DNA from: Sulfurimonas marina | GTDB lineage: Bacteria; Campylobacterota; Campylobacteria; Campylobacterales; Sulfurimonadaceae | Assembly (NCBI RefSeq): GCF_014905095.1 | Contig: NZ_CP041165.1 | Coordinates: 1,798,001 to 1,862,000 of the forward strand | DNA length: 64,000 nucleotides | Reading direction: 5' to 3' | Shown here: one piece after another, positions 1 through 7,956 of the stretch | Layout of the letters: every line of letters starts with the position of its first letter | How positions within the stretch are numbered: position 1 is the first letter of the stretch | Program-made: the position numbers and the translations under genes | The notes under the pieces: model-generated | Database searches by the model: none | What the model saw: the letters and a program-made list of their open reading frames with translations, nothing else | Told to the model about the DNA's origin: nothing

Positions 1-844
1 CAAGCTCCACAGGTCGTCTTACCCTTGTATATTTTGCACCCTTGGCTGAATTGTTGTGCTCATGCAGCCTACGCTCTAGATCGGTTGCTACACCTGTATA
101 CAGAGTGTCATCACTGCATCTTAACATATACACTTTCCATTTACTAATAGGTGTAACAAATGTATCGACATTGTCTACTTGATAAAACTTAGCATCATTG
201 TACTGACAATACCACATAGCATAACTACAAGTGAGCGAATCCAGCATATCCTCATAGTCTTTAACGCTCTGCCCTTTTAACTCTGCAACATCTTGTTTTA
301 AAAGAGGATGGCTATGAAACTCTTTGAAAAGGTATTTTTTATAGATATTCAGCTGCTCTTTAATAAACTCACTGCTTCGCCCTTTTTTTCTTTTATAAGG
401 AAGTATTTCGTGGTTATGAAAACACATTGCTATGGTAGAGTGAGTATAGACTTCGAAGATAACCTTATTGTGTTTGAAATCTCTTTGAAATCCCTCTTTG
501 CTTAGCTTTTCAAAAAGTTCTATGCTTCTAATTTTTGGAGAGTATTTACTAAGGAGTTTTTTATTTGCAGGAAGCATTGAGATTTTGTACTTTGCAAAAT
601 CTTTATTAAAGTTTTTTTCGATCTCTCGGTTCCCGGTTTCATTTGGAACAACGAGTGGGGCATCTACACCAACATAAATTTTATGATCTTTATATTGTAA
701 GATTGCTTGAATTATTTCATCAATTGACTTTAGAAGCTTAAGCTCTATAATTTTAAGTTTTTTTCCTTGAGGCTTTGCGACACAAAATCCGGAGAGATTT
801 TTCTCTCCCCAGGCGAGGTCTATCCCCACATAGATACTATTCAA
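1..844 (-). CDS. DUF429 (RNase H-fold) protein fused to GIY-YIG nuclease domain, partial
   Basis: This is a hand-translated open frame of 281 codons with no stop, cut by the window edge at its 3' end. It begins at a TTG that overlaps the end of the rluA-family gene by 8 bp (a GTG at 829 is an alternative). The first ~220 residues match the DUF429/COG2410 predicted nuclease type: an early [11 protein letters not shown] strand with its acidic residue, then VGVDAP. After TPISKWK the frame runs straight into a GIY-YIG domain ([14 protein letters not shown], then the [11 protein letters not shown] helix). Both halves are predicted nucleases, so a DNA processing or repair role is inferred; the substrate is unknown. 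It is the last visible gene of the minus-strand operon. The C-terminus is not visible. Confidence 0.8.
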   Translation of the reverse strand, partial: MNSIYVGIDLAWGEKNLSGFCVAKPQGKKLKIIELKLLKSIDEIIQAILQYKDHKIYVGVDAPLVVPNETGNREIEKNFNKDFAKYKISMLPANKKLLSKYSPKIRSIELFEKLSKEGFQRDFKHNKVIFEVYTHSTIAMCFHNHEILPYKRKKGRSSEFIKEQLNIYKKYLFKEFHSHPLLKQDVAELKGQSVKDYEDMLDSLTCSYAMWYCQYNDAKFYQVDNVDTFVTPISKWKVYMLRCSDDTLYTGVATDLERRLHEHNNSAKGAKYTRVRRPVEL

Positions 845-1571
845 AGTGAATAAAAGCCTTAGGTTCAGGAGATACAAACTCCATACCAAGAAGTTTCACT
901 TTATGAGCGTGCAGCATTACTCTTTTTGCACGACGACCGCCGTATTGCTCATCACCGATAATTGGATGTTCAATATATCTGGCATGGACACGGATCTGGT
1001 GTGTACGTCCATGATGGATAATAACTTTTGCTTTTGTTTTTTTTGCACTTACCGCTTCAGGATAAAACTCTGTAATTGCAGGTTTTCCTTTTCCTGAAAC
1101 GTTTGAGTATGCTTTATTGTTTTTCTTTTGCGTAACAATCGGTTTATCTACTGTTACAGGTTCAGCTAAAGTTCCTTCTAACCAAGCAATATACTCTTTA
1201 TATACTTTGTCTTGTGCAAATTCTTTAATCGCTTTTTCACGAAACTCTTCATTTTTTACAAGCATCAATACACCACTTGTTTCACGGTCAAGTCTATGAA
1301 GCAGTCTTGCTCCTTTAAACTGACGCTCTAACTCATCAGAGTTTACATAAGCCGGTTTATCAACAACCACAATATCATCATTTTCAAAGATTATTTTCGG
1401 CTTTTCAACTTTCTCTATACGAAAAATTGTTTTAACATCAATCTCACCACGAGCAATCATAACTTTTTTATTTCCAACATAAACAAGTCCGCGATCAATC
1501 ATTGACTTGGCTTGAGAATTTGAGATCCCCTCTTGCTGTGCTACGAGTTTATATGCTTTTTCAGTTGCCAT
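837..1571 (-). CDS. RluA-family 23S rRNA pseudouridine synthase
   Basis: This 244-aa protein converts specific uridines of rRNA to pseudouridine. An S4-like RNA-binding segment spans residues 1-60 ([13 protein letters not shown]). The catalytic motif HRLDRETSG lies at 92-100, with Asp95 the expected nucleophile. The downstream [12 protein letters not shown] and [13 protein letters not shown] segments are typical of the RluA/RluD clade. It is shorter than E. coli RluD, as is common in this phylum. The exact target uridine cannot be told from sequence, so no symbol is given. The ATG start overlaps the end of waaA by 11 bp, suggesting translational coupling within the operon. Confidence 0.88.
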   Translation of the reverse strand: MATEKAYKLVAQQEGISNSQAKSMIDRGLVYVGNKKVMIARGEIDVKTIFRIEKVEKPKIIFENDDIVVVDKPAYVNSDELERQFKGARLLHRLDRETSGVLMLVKNEEFREKAIKEFAQDKVYKEYIAWLEGTLAEPVTVDKPIVTQKKNNKAYSNVSGKGKPAITEFYPEAVSAKKTKAKVIIHHGRTHQIRVHARYIEHPIIGDEQYGGRRAKRVMLHAHKVKLLGMEFVSPEPKAFIHFE

Positions 1572-2736
1572 CGTTTTTTATTTCCTTTATTTTGTCTATA
1601 ACTTTTTGCAAATCTATCTTCTCTTCAACCATTGAAGGGGGAAGCTCACTTGCATTTTGAAGTGCTTTTAAAATTTCATCACTCTCTACATACTGTACAT
1701 GATGTACATATTTAAAAAGCTCTTTTTGATGAAAAAAATGTTTTCCGGTAATGATTTTACACCCAAAATGTGCCGGTTCAAGAGGATTATGTCCACCTAC
1801 ATCTGTTCTAAATGCACCACCTAAAATGGCAATATCACTTACAGCATAGATGTTATTTAACTCCCCCATCTTATCGACTAGGATCATATCACTACTAAAA
1901 TTTTGTGTCTCAGAAAATCTCTCTAAAGAAAAACCATGCTTTTGTGCTTGCTCTTCCATCAGTTTGTATACACTATCAAAGCGTTCAGGATGACGAGGAA
2001 CAATAATAAGCTTTGCCTCATTTGTTTTACGATACTCAACAAATGCTTCTAGTATGCTTTCCTCTTCTGTAGGATGAGTACTTCCTCCTACTATAACTTC
2101 ACATTTCGGTTTAGTATACTCTTTAGTACTCGTTATCTCACCTGCAAGTTTTATATTGCCTATTACTTCTATGTTGTTAGCACCTAAAGCCAAAAATCTG
2201 TTTTTATCTACCTCGCTTTGTGCATAGATAATCTCTACGCGTGAAAGCATCTTTTTATAAAACCAAGCAAACTGTAGATAACTTTTTACACTTTTATCTG
2301 AAATTCTTCCGTTTAAAAGAATTATTTTTGCACCCTTATTAAATGCAATTACAAATAACAGGTACCAAAACTCAGCTTCTAAAACCACTAAAACTTTTTG
2401 TTTTTTTATCCAAAACGGTAAAAATATCTCATAAGGTAAATATCTTACCTCTGCCCTATATTTTTTAGCTTCCTCTTGACCCGTGTGTGTAATCGTAGTG
2501 ATACACACCTCTTCATCCAACTCTTTTAAAATAGGTTTTAATGCTCTTGCCTCACCAAGGGAACATACATGAAACCAAATTTTATCATTTGAGTTAAAAC
2601 GGGGATTTTTAAAAAGAAAAAAACGGGCTGGAATAGATTCTTTGTATTTGTATTTAAATGTTAAAACAAAAAGAAGTGGTAGCGCTATAATATATAGCAC
2701 TACACCTAAGATGTAGTAAATAAGAGTAAACGGCAA
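1561..2736 (-). CDS. waaA: 3-deoxy-D-manno-octulosonic acid transferase (KDO transferase)
   Basis: This 391-aa protein adds KDO to the lipid A precursor at the inner face of the cytoplasmic membrane, an early step of lipooligosaccharide synthesis. An N-terminal hydrophobic anchor (about residues 5-24) precedes a glycosyltransferase 30 domain with WFHVCSLGEARALKPIL, which contains the family's conserved Glu. GGSTHPTEEESIL and GGHNPLEPAHFG in the C-terminal half bind the nucleotide sugar in the family. It sits between the zinc-ribbon gene (3 bp gap) and the rluA-family gene (overlap), in an operon that otherwise serves RNA modification and envelope growth. Length and motifs are normal. Confidence 0.93.
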   Translation of the reverse strand: MPFTLIYYILGVVLYIIALPLLFVLTFKYKYKESIPARFFLFKNPRFNSNDKIWFHVCSLGEARALKPILKELDEEVCITTITHTGQEEAKKYRAEVRYLPYEIFLPFWIKKQKVLVVLEAEFWYLLFVIAFNKGAKIILLNGRISDKSVKSYLQFAWFYKKMLSRVEIIYAQSEVDKNRFLALGANNIEVIGNIKLAGEITSTKEYTKPKCEVIVGGSTHPTEEESILEAFVEYRKTNEAKLIIVPRHPERFDSVYKLMEEQAQKHGFSLERFSETQNFSSDMILVDKMGELNNIYAVSDIAILGGAFRTDVGGHNPLEPAHFGCKIITGKHFFHQKELFKYVHHVQYVESDEILKALQNASELPPSMVEEKIDLQKVIDKIKEIKNDGN

Positions 2737-2739
2737 AGC

Positions 2740-3453
2740 CTACTCTTCGCTAGCTTTCACGTAAAGGATACGACCACAGTGTGGACATGTAGTGATATCT
2801 TCTCCACGAATTACGTCAGAGTATACTTTATCTCCAATCACCATATGACAACCCATACAAGCTTGCTCTTCAACAGGAACTACAGTTGTATTTTTTGCCC
2901 AACGACGAATTTTTTGATAGAAAGCTAAACCTTTTTGGTTTATCTCTGAAAGTAGTTTTTCTTTTTTCTTGAAAACTTCTTGACGATCAGCATTGATTTT
3001 TGCAAGCTTTTCATCAACTTCAGCTTTTACACTCTCTAAAGAAGCATTTAACTCTTCTAAAGTTACTTTAGACGATTCGATCTGCTCTTTTTTAAGTTCA
3101 ATAATTTTTTCTAAACGCTCAATTTCTTCATTTGCGAAAGTGATTTGCTCTTTTGCAATCTCCTCTTCTAGTTGGAGTGATTTCATTTCACGTTCAGTTT
3201 TTACTTCAGCAGCTTTTTTAGCATTCTCTTCAAGTTTTGCTGAAAGTTCAGCGAGGTGAAGTTCATTTTTTGATTTTTTTACTTCTTCCTCTTTAATTTC
3301 ATTTGTTAGGTTTTCAATATCAGATTCGATACTGCTAGTTTTTGCAAGTGCAGCATCGTACATATAGTTAGCTTCTTCTATCTGAGGCTCAAACGCATCG
3401 ATCTCTTTGTCCACTATTGAAAGATCGATAAGTTGTTTAAGGTGCTTATTCAT
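2740..3453 (-). CDS. Coiled-coil C4 zinc-ribbon protein (HP0958/COG1579 type)
   Basis: This 237-aa protein has a long charged coiled coil (about residues 20-185, rich in Glu and Lys heptads) and a C-terminal zinc ribbon. The ribbon cysteines are C199, C202, C223 and C226 (CMGC and CPHC). The H. pylori relative HP0958 is known to be needed for flagellation, acting on RpoN stability and flaA mRNA; a similar role here is inference from architecture only. The start is ATG, with an upstream AGGAccc-type ribosome-binding site visible in the 48-bp gap to the Nif3 gene. No flagellar gene is nearby. Confidence 0.85.
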   Translation of the reverse strand: MNKHLKQLIDLSIVDKEIDAFEPQIEEANYMYDAALAKTSSIESDIENLTNEIKEEEVKKSKNELHLAELSAKLEENAKKAAEVKTEREMKSLQLEEEIAKEQITFANEEIERLEKIIELKKEQIESSKVTLEELNASLESVKAEVDEKLAKINADRQEVFKKKEKLLSEINQKGLAFYQKIRRWAKNTTVVPVEEQACMGCHMVIGDKVYSDVIRGEDITTCPHCGRILYVKASEE

Positions 3454-3501
3454 TGGGGTCCTTTAGGAGTTTTACTTCTACCATTTTTTCTAAAAACATA
3501 C

Positions 3502-4224
3502 TTAAATATATGTAAATGGATTTTCTGATGACGCAATTATAACTTTTAAACCTAAATTTTTCAAATGTTTCGCTAAAATTTCTGCAAAAAAGTGTTCACT
3601 TTCATAATGTCCAATGTCGATCAGAGATAAATTTATACTTTTTGCTTCCATTGCATCATGATATTTGACATCACCTGTTAAAAAACAATCTGCACGTAAA
3701 CTTCTCATCAGTGAACATCCCGAACCGGTTGTGAGAGCTGCCGTTTTTACCTCATCTGAACATTTTACACATTTTGCAAACTTCAATCCTAACGCAGAAG
3801 ATATTTTTTTCGCGAATGTATCAAAATCTTCATTCACTTCTAAATATGCTACAAAGCCATCTTTTTCTTTGATCTCATATCCTAAAATTTCAGTCGCCAC
3901 ATATTCGTTAAGATGAGTCTGGTCGAAGTTTGTATGCATCGCTATATTTGAGATGTTCTTTTGGATCATCTTTTGGATTAGGTTTGCAGGGTATTTACTA
4001 AATTCGAGCTGTTTTAATCCTCCAAATATGATCGGATGATGGGTAATAAGCAGAGTGTTTTCTTCGAGTGAATCGATCAGTGCTTCATCAACGTCTATGC
4101 TAAGTGCTACTGTTTTTATGTCGTGATTGAAATCCCCTACTAAAAGCCCTGAGTTATCCCAAGATTCTTGAAGTTCAAATGGTGAGAGTTCATTTAAAAA
4201 GTCGTAAATTTCTAAAACTTTCAT
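3502..4224 (-). CDS. Nif3-like dinuclear metal centre hexameric protein
   Basis: This 240-aa protein belongs to the NIF3/YbgI family, which forms toroidal hexamers with a two-metal site. The metal ligands are visible: ITHHPIIFGG (H62 and H63), the HTNFDQTHLN segment near residue 100, and IGHYESEHFF near 210. The biochemical activity of the family is not settled; some members are linked to GTP cyclohydrolase-like folds or metal insertion. The 240-aa form lacks the inserted PII-like domain found in longer homologues. Its ATG overlaps the end of the TPR gene by 4 bp, so the pair is probably translationally coupled. Confidence 0.9.
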   Translation of the reverse strand: MKVLEIYDFLNELSPFELQESWDNSGLLVGDFNHDIKTVALSIDVDEALIDSLEENTLLITHHPIIFGGLKQLEFSKYPANLIQKMIQKNISNIAMHTNFDQTHLNEYVATEILGYEIKEKDGFVAYLEVNEDFDTFAKKISSALGLKFAKCVKCSDEVKTAALTTGSGCSLMRSLRADCFLTGDVKYHDAMEAKSINLSLIDIGHYESEHFFAEILAKHLKNLGLKVIIASSENPFTYI

Positions 4225-4784
4225 GATATCTTTTCCAGCTCCTCTCTTGCCTCTTTAAAATCACTGTCTAACTCTAACGCTTGTTGATACATCTCTTTTG
4301 CATCTTCAAACTCTTCCATATCTACAAGGAGGTTTCCGTAGTTGTAGTAAGTGATAGGATTTTTGTCGTTAATAAGTAATGATGAATCAAGATGATATTT
4401 TGCTTTTTCAAAGTTACCTTGTGTTCTGTATGCAGAAGCGAGTGCCTGATGGATAGCAGGAGAGTTATCATCTAATTTTAGTGTATCTTGATAATACTCT
4501 ATTGCCTCGTCAACTCTCTCTTGCTGCATTAAAGCGTACCCTATTTTAAATAGTATCTCTGCATTGTTCGGCAATTTGTAATTAGCCTCGCTGTAGATAG
4601 CAAGCGCTTTTTGAAAATCACCGTTTTGCATCTCACGGTCGCCTTGAGAAAGGAGAGATTCTATCCTGTCTGTTTCTCTTTGATCGCTATCTTCATCGAT
4701 ATCTTTAAGTGTTTGAATATGTTCGTAAATTTTAAATGCAAAAAATGCCGAAGCTCCGAGCATCAATAGTTGAAAAAAAGTCAA
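4221..4784 (-). CDS. Membrane-anchored TPR protein
   Basis: This 187-aa protein has one N-terminal membrane segment (about residues 3-17, FFQLLMLGASAFFAFKIY) followed by an acidic linker and about four tetratricopeptide repeats (from about residue 45 to the end; for example AEILFKIGYALMQQ, PAIHQALASAYRTQG, PITYYNYGNLLVD). TPRs mediate protein-protein contacts; the partner is unknown. It overlaps the M23 peptidase gene by 4 bp and the Nif3 gene by 4 bp. A cell-wall scaffold role next to the peptidase is possible but not shown by the sequence. Confidence 0.82.
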   Translation of the reverse strand: MTFFQLLMLGASAFFAFKIYEHIQTLKDIDEDSDQRETDRIESLLSQGDREMQNGDFQKALAIYSEANYKLPNNAEILFKIGYALMQQERVDEAIEYYQDTLKLDDNSPAIHQALASAYRTQGNFEKAKYHLDSSLLINDKNPITYYNYGNLLVDMEEFEDAKEMYQQALELDSDFKEAREELEKIS

Positions 4785-5650
4785 TTGTTATCCTTTAAAA
4801 TTTGTGTATTGAGTAGTGAAATCATTTGCAGAGGATCTACTTGTACACCGTTAATGCGTGCTGAAAAGTGAAGATGAGGCCCAGTAACTCTGCCACTTTC
4901 CCCACTTAAACCTATCACCTGCCCTTTTTGTACCAGTTGTCCCTCTTTCACATCAAACTTACTCATATGAAAGTAACAAGTGTATATCCCATAACCATGA
5001 TCGATAAGTACAGTACCGCCTGAATAAAATCTTTTTGCTACTAGTGCAACTTTACCGTCATTACTTGCTTTAATAGGTGTGCCAACTTTTGCACGAAAAT
5101 CTGTTCCGCTGTGATACCCTTTGAGTGAACCGTTATAAACTCTCGCTTTTCCAAAATCCGATGTTATTTTACTCTCTAGAGGCATATCAAAAGGCTTCGT
5201 AATATAAAGCTTCGGTGTCACGGTGTTATAGATCTGCATTGCCTTATTGTACTCTTTGGAGATTCTTGCTTGTACCTGTTTTGATTTTGGATTTACTTTT
5301 GAGCTGTCTACATGAATCTCTTCATGTTTATATATACCCGTTCTCACATCTAGAAAAAGAAGGGTTGATTCTTCCTCTTTCCCTTGAAGATAGTTTACAT
5401 AAAACTCTTTCGACTCTGCCTTTTCATAGTAACTCACAGGCAAAAGAGCAAAACAACACTCTTTGTCTACAGGTGAATTGACAATAGGAAACTTTTTCTT
5501 TCCAAACGTAATGTTTTCATATTTGATTCCATCTTGCTTTGAAAAAGTTATAAGTGCCGTCTTACCGTTTTCAACCTCGTTATCAATACTACGTACCTGG
5601 ATAGCAAACAGATTAATAAAAACAAATGTTAAAAGCAGTAATATACGCAT
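4781..5650 (-). CDS. Periplasmic M23-family peptidoglycan endopeptidase
   Basis: This 289-aa protein has a signal peptide (residues 1 to about 17) and a C-terminal LytM/M23 domain. The zinc ligands and catalytic residues are all present: H180 and D184 (HSGTD), H228, and the HLH pair at 259-261. It should cleave peptide crosslinks of the sacculus. In Helicobacter and Campylobacter, M23 enzymes (Csd and Pgp proteins) set helical cell shape; assignment to one of those subgroups is not possible by eye. The N-terminal 150 residues form a separate beta-rich region of unknown role. The stop of smpB and this start codon share one base. Confidence 0.88.
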   Translation of the reverse strand: MRILLLLTFVFINLFAIQVRSIDNEVENGKTALITFSKQDGIKYENITFGKKKFPIVNSPVDKECCFALLPVSYYEKAESKEFYVNYLQGKEEESTLLFLDVRTGIYKHEEIHVDSSKVNPKSKQVQARISKEYNKAMQIYNTVTPKLYITKPFDMPLESKITSDFGKARVYNGSLKGYHSGTDFRAKVGTPIKASNDGKVALVAKRFYSGGTVLIDHGYGIYTCYFHMSKFDVKEGQLVQKGQVIGLSGESGRVTGPHLHFSARINGVQVDPLQMISLLNTQILKDNN

Positions 5651-6102
5651 TAATAATCCTTCATAGCACGAGCGATATCTCTTTTTTGATCTTTGGCTTT
5701 AAGATCGTGACGCTTATCGTGAAGCTGTTTCCCTTTTGCAAGTGCTATCTGTATTTTAACAATATTTTTAGCATTAAAGTAAAGCTGCAAAGGCACTATA
5801 GTATAACCTTCACGCTCAATCGCTTTTTGGAGTTTCGCCAACTCTTTTTTATGTAACAGAAGCTTACGAGTTCCACGCTCCTCATGTCCGTAAAAATGGT
5901 GCGTAGTATCAAGTCTTCCTATATGGGCATTAAATAAAAACGCTTCATTTTTTACAAAACGTATAAAGCTGTCTTTTAAATTCACTCGCCCGGCACGAAT
6001 ACCTTTTACTTCACTGCCCGATAGAACAAGTCCCGCTTCAAACTTTTCCTCGATAAAATAGTCATGATACGCTTTTTTGTTTTTTGCGATCGTCTCGCCC
6101 AT
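5650..6102 (-). CDS. smpB: SsrA-binding protein
   Basis: This 150-aa protein binds tmRNA and delivers it to stalled ribosomes. The conserved core is visible: [38 protein letters not shown], and the basic C-terminal tail [20 protein letters not shown] that enters the mRNA channel. Length matches the family. It is packed between ispE and the M23 gene with 1-bp junctions. The tmRNA gene itself (ssrA) is not in this window. Confidence 0.96.
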   Translation of the reverse strand: MGETIAKNKKAYHDYFIEEKFEAGLVLSGSEVKGIRAGRVNLKDSFIRFVKNEAFLFNAHIGRLDTTHHFYGHEERGTRKLLLHKKELAKLQKAIEREGYTIVPLQLYFNAKNIVKIQIALAKGKQLHDKRHDLKAKDQKRDIARAMKDY

Positions 6103-6908
6103 TACTTTTCTTCTCCTGAATTTACTTCTTGTACTTTAAAAAAGCTGCTTCCGCTACCGCTGAAAAAATAGCCTTGTCTATAATGTTTTTTTAATTGTGG
6201 GTACTCTTGAAGTGCCGGAGCAAACAGGTCATTTGCCTCTGTTGCACTTAGGCTCTTTAAAACATCTTTAGAGTTTAACTCTTTTAACTCTTGTGCACGA
6301 AACCCGTCTACTGGTTCGTAAAAATTTTCTCTATAAGCTGTATATACCTTAGGTGTAGAGATCTTTACATCGGGAGTATACACATCAAATTTGAGTAACT
6401 CCTCCTCAAAAGGCTCAACAATCTCACCGATACCGCCTACATTTGCACTGTCATATCCATAAATAAAAAACGGCACGTCTGCACCAACCTTTAATCCTAT
6501 AGTTGCTAACTCATTCAAACTCAGACCTAAGTCTAAGACACCGTTACACATCTTTAAGTATGTTGCGGCATCACTGCTGCCACCACCTAAACCTGCAAAA
6601 GCTGGGATATTTTTCTCTACTTTAATAGCATGGGTCTGCATCAGCTTTTCGAGCGAAGCTGATTTTGTATACTCTTTAAGTGCTACGTATGCTTTATAGA
6701 TCGTATTTTGTGACACTTCACAATCAAAGTCACCTATAATCTTAAACTCATTCATTTTTGCATCGAGTTCTGACTTTGAAACAAAAGAGAGCTCATCATA
6801 AAGATTATCCACACGCATAAAGCGAGAGATGATCTCATGGTAGTTATCTCTTTTGCCTGTAATTTTTAGAAAAATATTTACTTTAGCATACGCTTTATAT
6901 TTTTTCAT
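6102..6908 (-). CDS. ispE: 4-diphosphocytidyl-2-C-methyl-D-erythritol kinase
   Basis: This 268-aa GHMP kinase phosphorylates CDP-ME in the non-mevalonate (MEP) isoprenoid pathway. The ATP-binding motif [17 protein letters not shown] is at 102-118, with D113 as the expected catalytic Asp. K9 lies in the N-terminal [10 protein letters not shown] strand. [10 protein letters not shown] near residue 250 is the third GHMP motif. It follows csrA by only 2 bp. The csrA-ispE-smpB order is, to my knowledge, common in this phylum. Confidence 0.95.
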   Translation of the reverse strand: MKKYKAYAKVNIFLKITGKRDNYHEIISRFMRVDNLYDELSFVSKSELDAKMNEFKIIGDFDCEVSQNTIYKAYVALKEYTKSASLEKLMQTHAIKVEKNIPAFAGLGGGSSDAATYLKMCNGVLDLGLSLNELATIGLKVGADVPFFIYGYDSANVGGIGEIVEPFEEELLKFDVYTPDVKISTPKVYTAYRENFYEPVDGFRAQELKELNSKDVLKSLSATEANDLFAPALQEYPQLKKHYRQGYFFSGSGSSFFKVQEVNSGEEK

Positions 6909-6910
6909 CT

Positions 6911-7141
6911 CTATTTTCCTAGGAGTTTTCCTAAAGATTTGAGTTCATCTTCATCACTTTTATGTAAAGCGGCTTTATTACTAAGGGCTACTTCACGAGC
7001 TAATTCGTCTCTTAGTATTGCAACATCTTTTGGAGCATCAATGCCGAGTTTTACCACTCCGTTTTCAACAGCAACAACTTTTACGACTATATTGTCTCCG
7101 ATCACGATCGATTCATCCACTTTTCTTGCTAATACTAACAT
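6911..7141 (-). CDS. csrA: Carbon storage regulator (global RNA-binding translational regulator)
   Basis: This 76-aa protein is a dimeric beta-strand protein that binds GGA motifs near ribosome-binding sites. It starts with the canonical MLVLARKVDESIVIGDNI and contains VKLGIDAPKDVAILRDE, the conserved RNA-contact region. The C-terminal extension after residue 55 is typical of campylobacterotal CsrA. In Campylobacter, CsrA controls flagellin and is antagonised by FliW; whether this applies here is unknown. It overlaps the truB stop by 7 bp. Confidence 0.95.
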   Translation of the reverse strand: MLVLARKVDESIVIGDNIVVKVVAVENGVVKLGIDAPKDVAILRDELAREVALSNKAALHKSDEDELKSLGKLLGK

Positions 7142-7956
7142 GCAATTCTCCCTAATTCATATGTTACTGCGCCATCTGCTATAGTTATGATTGAGATATT
7201 ATCTCCATTATCAAGGAAATACGTACCCTCTTCCTGCACCTTTAGATCATCTAAAGCAAGAACTCTTCCAAACTTCACATTCTCTTGATCACCAAGGTAA
7301 TAGTTTTGAGGTATATTGAGTGAGCTTTTAATATCAAGTGCTTTCTCATCCTCATAAACAAACTGCCCTTCGCACAATCTTTCTAACGCACTCAAACTTC
7401 CAGCTTCCAGCCCAAGCTTCTTTGCAATCAAAAGGCCGAGTGAACGGATATAAGTCCCTTCACTTACCGTAGCCTCAAAGGTAACAAAGGGATGGCAGTA
7501 GTGAAGCAGTTTCATCTCATAAATTGTTGAGTGTATTTTATTTAAAACGACCTCTTTACCTGCACGTGCCAGATCATACGCGCGCTGTCCGTCTATCTTT
7601 TTTGCACTAAAGATAGGGGGCTCATATTCTAGCTCACCCTCTAACGATTTTACGGCTGCCAAGATATCCTCTTGTTGAAACTCTTTTAACATTTTAACAT
7701 CTTCGATCATCTCAGTATCCAATGAATCACTTTTTGCTCCCAGCCAAAGAGTTGCACGGTACGTTTTTGGAGTTTTGTTTAAAAAACGAAACAGTTTGGT
7801 ATGAGAACCAAAACCAATTACCAATACACCTTTTGCAAAAGGATCTAAAGTTCCGGAGAAGCCTGCTTTTTTTACTTGATATTTTCTTTTGAGTTTCGAG
7901 AGAAAAAGGTTTGAACCGATTCCCGCCGGTTTATACGCTACAAATAAACGATTCAT
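7135..7956 (-). CDS. truB: tRNA pseudouridine-55 synthase
   Basis: This 273-aa protein makes pseudouridine 55 in the T loop of tRNAs. The catalytic motif AGFSGTLDPFAKGVL (residues 31-45) contains the nucleophile D38. YEPPIFSAKKIDGQRAYDLAR and VSEGTYIRSLGLLIA are the standard TruB motifs II and III. The N-terminus (LFVAYKPAGIGSN) is typical of the family, apart from a Ser-Asn in place of the usual S/T-S. Its ATG overlaps the uvrD stop by 4 bp. Confidence 0.94.
   Translation of the reverse strand: MNRLFVAYKPAGIGSNLFLSKLKRKYQVKKAGFSGTLDPFAKGVLVIGFGSHTKLFRFLNKTPKTYRATLWLGAKSDSLDTEMIEDVKMLKEFQQEDILAAVKSLEGELEYEPPIFSAKKIDGQRAYDLARAGKEVVLNKIHSTIYEMKLLHYCHPFVTFEATVSEGTYIRSLGLLIAKKLGLEAGSLSALERLCEGQFVYEDEKALDIKSSLNIPQNYYLGDQENVKFGRVLALDDLKVQEEGTYFLDNGDNISIITIADGAVTYELGRIAC

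Noticed and set aside
308-505. 65-aa plus-strand open frame at the window start
   Set aside because: It is antisense to the continuous DUF429-GIY-YIG frame, which has strong family motifs.
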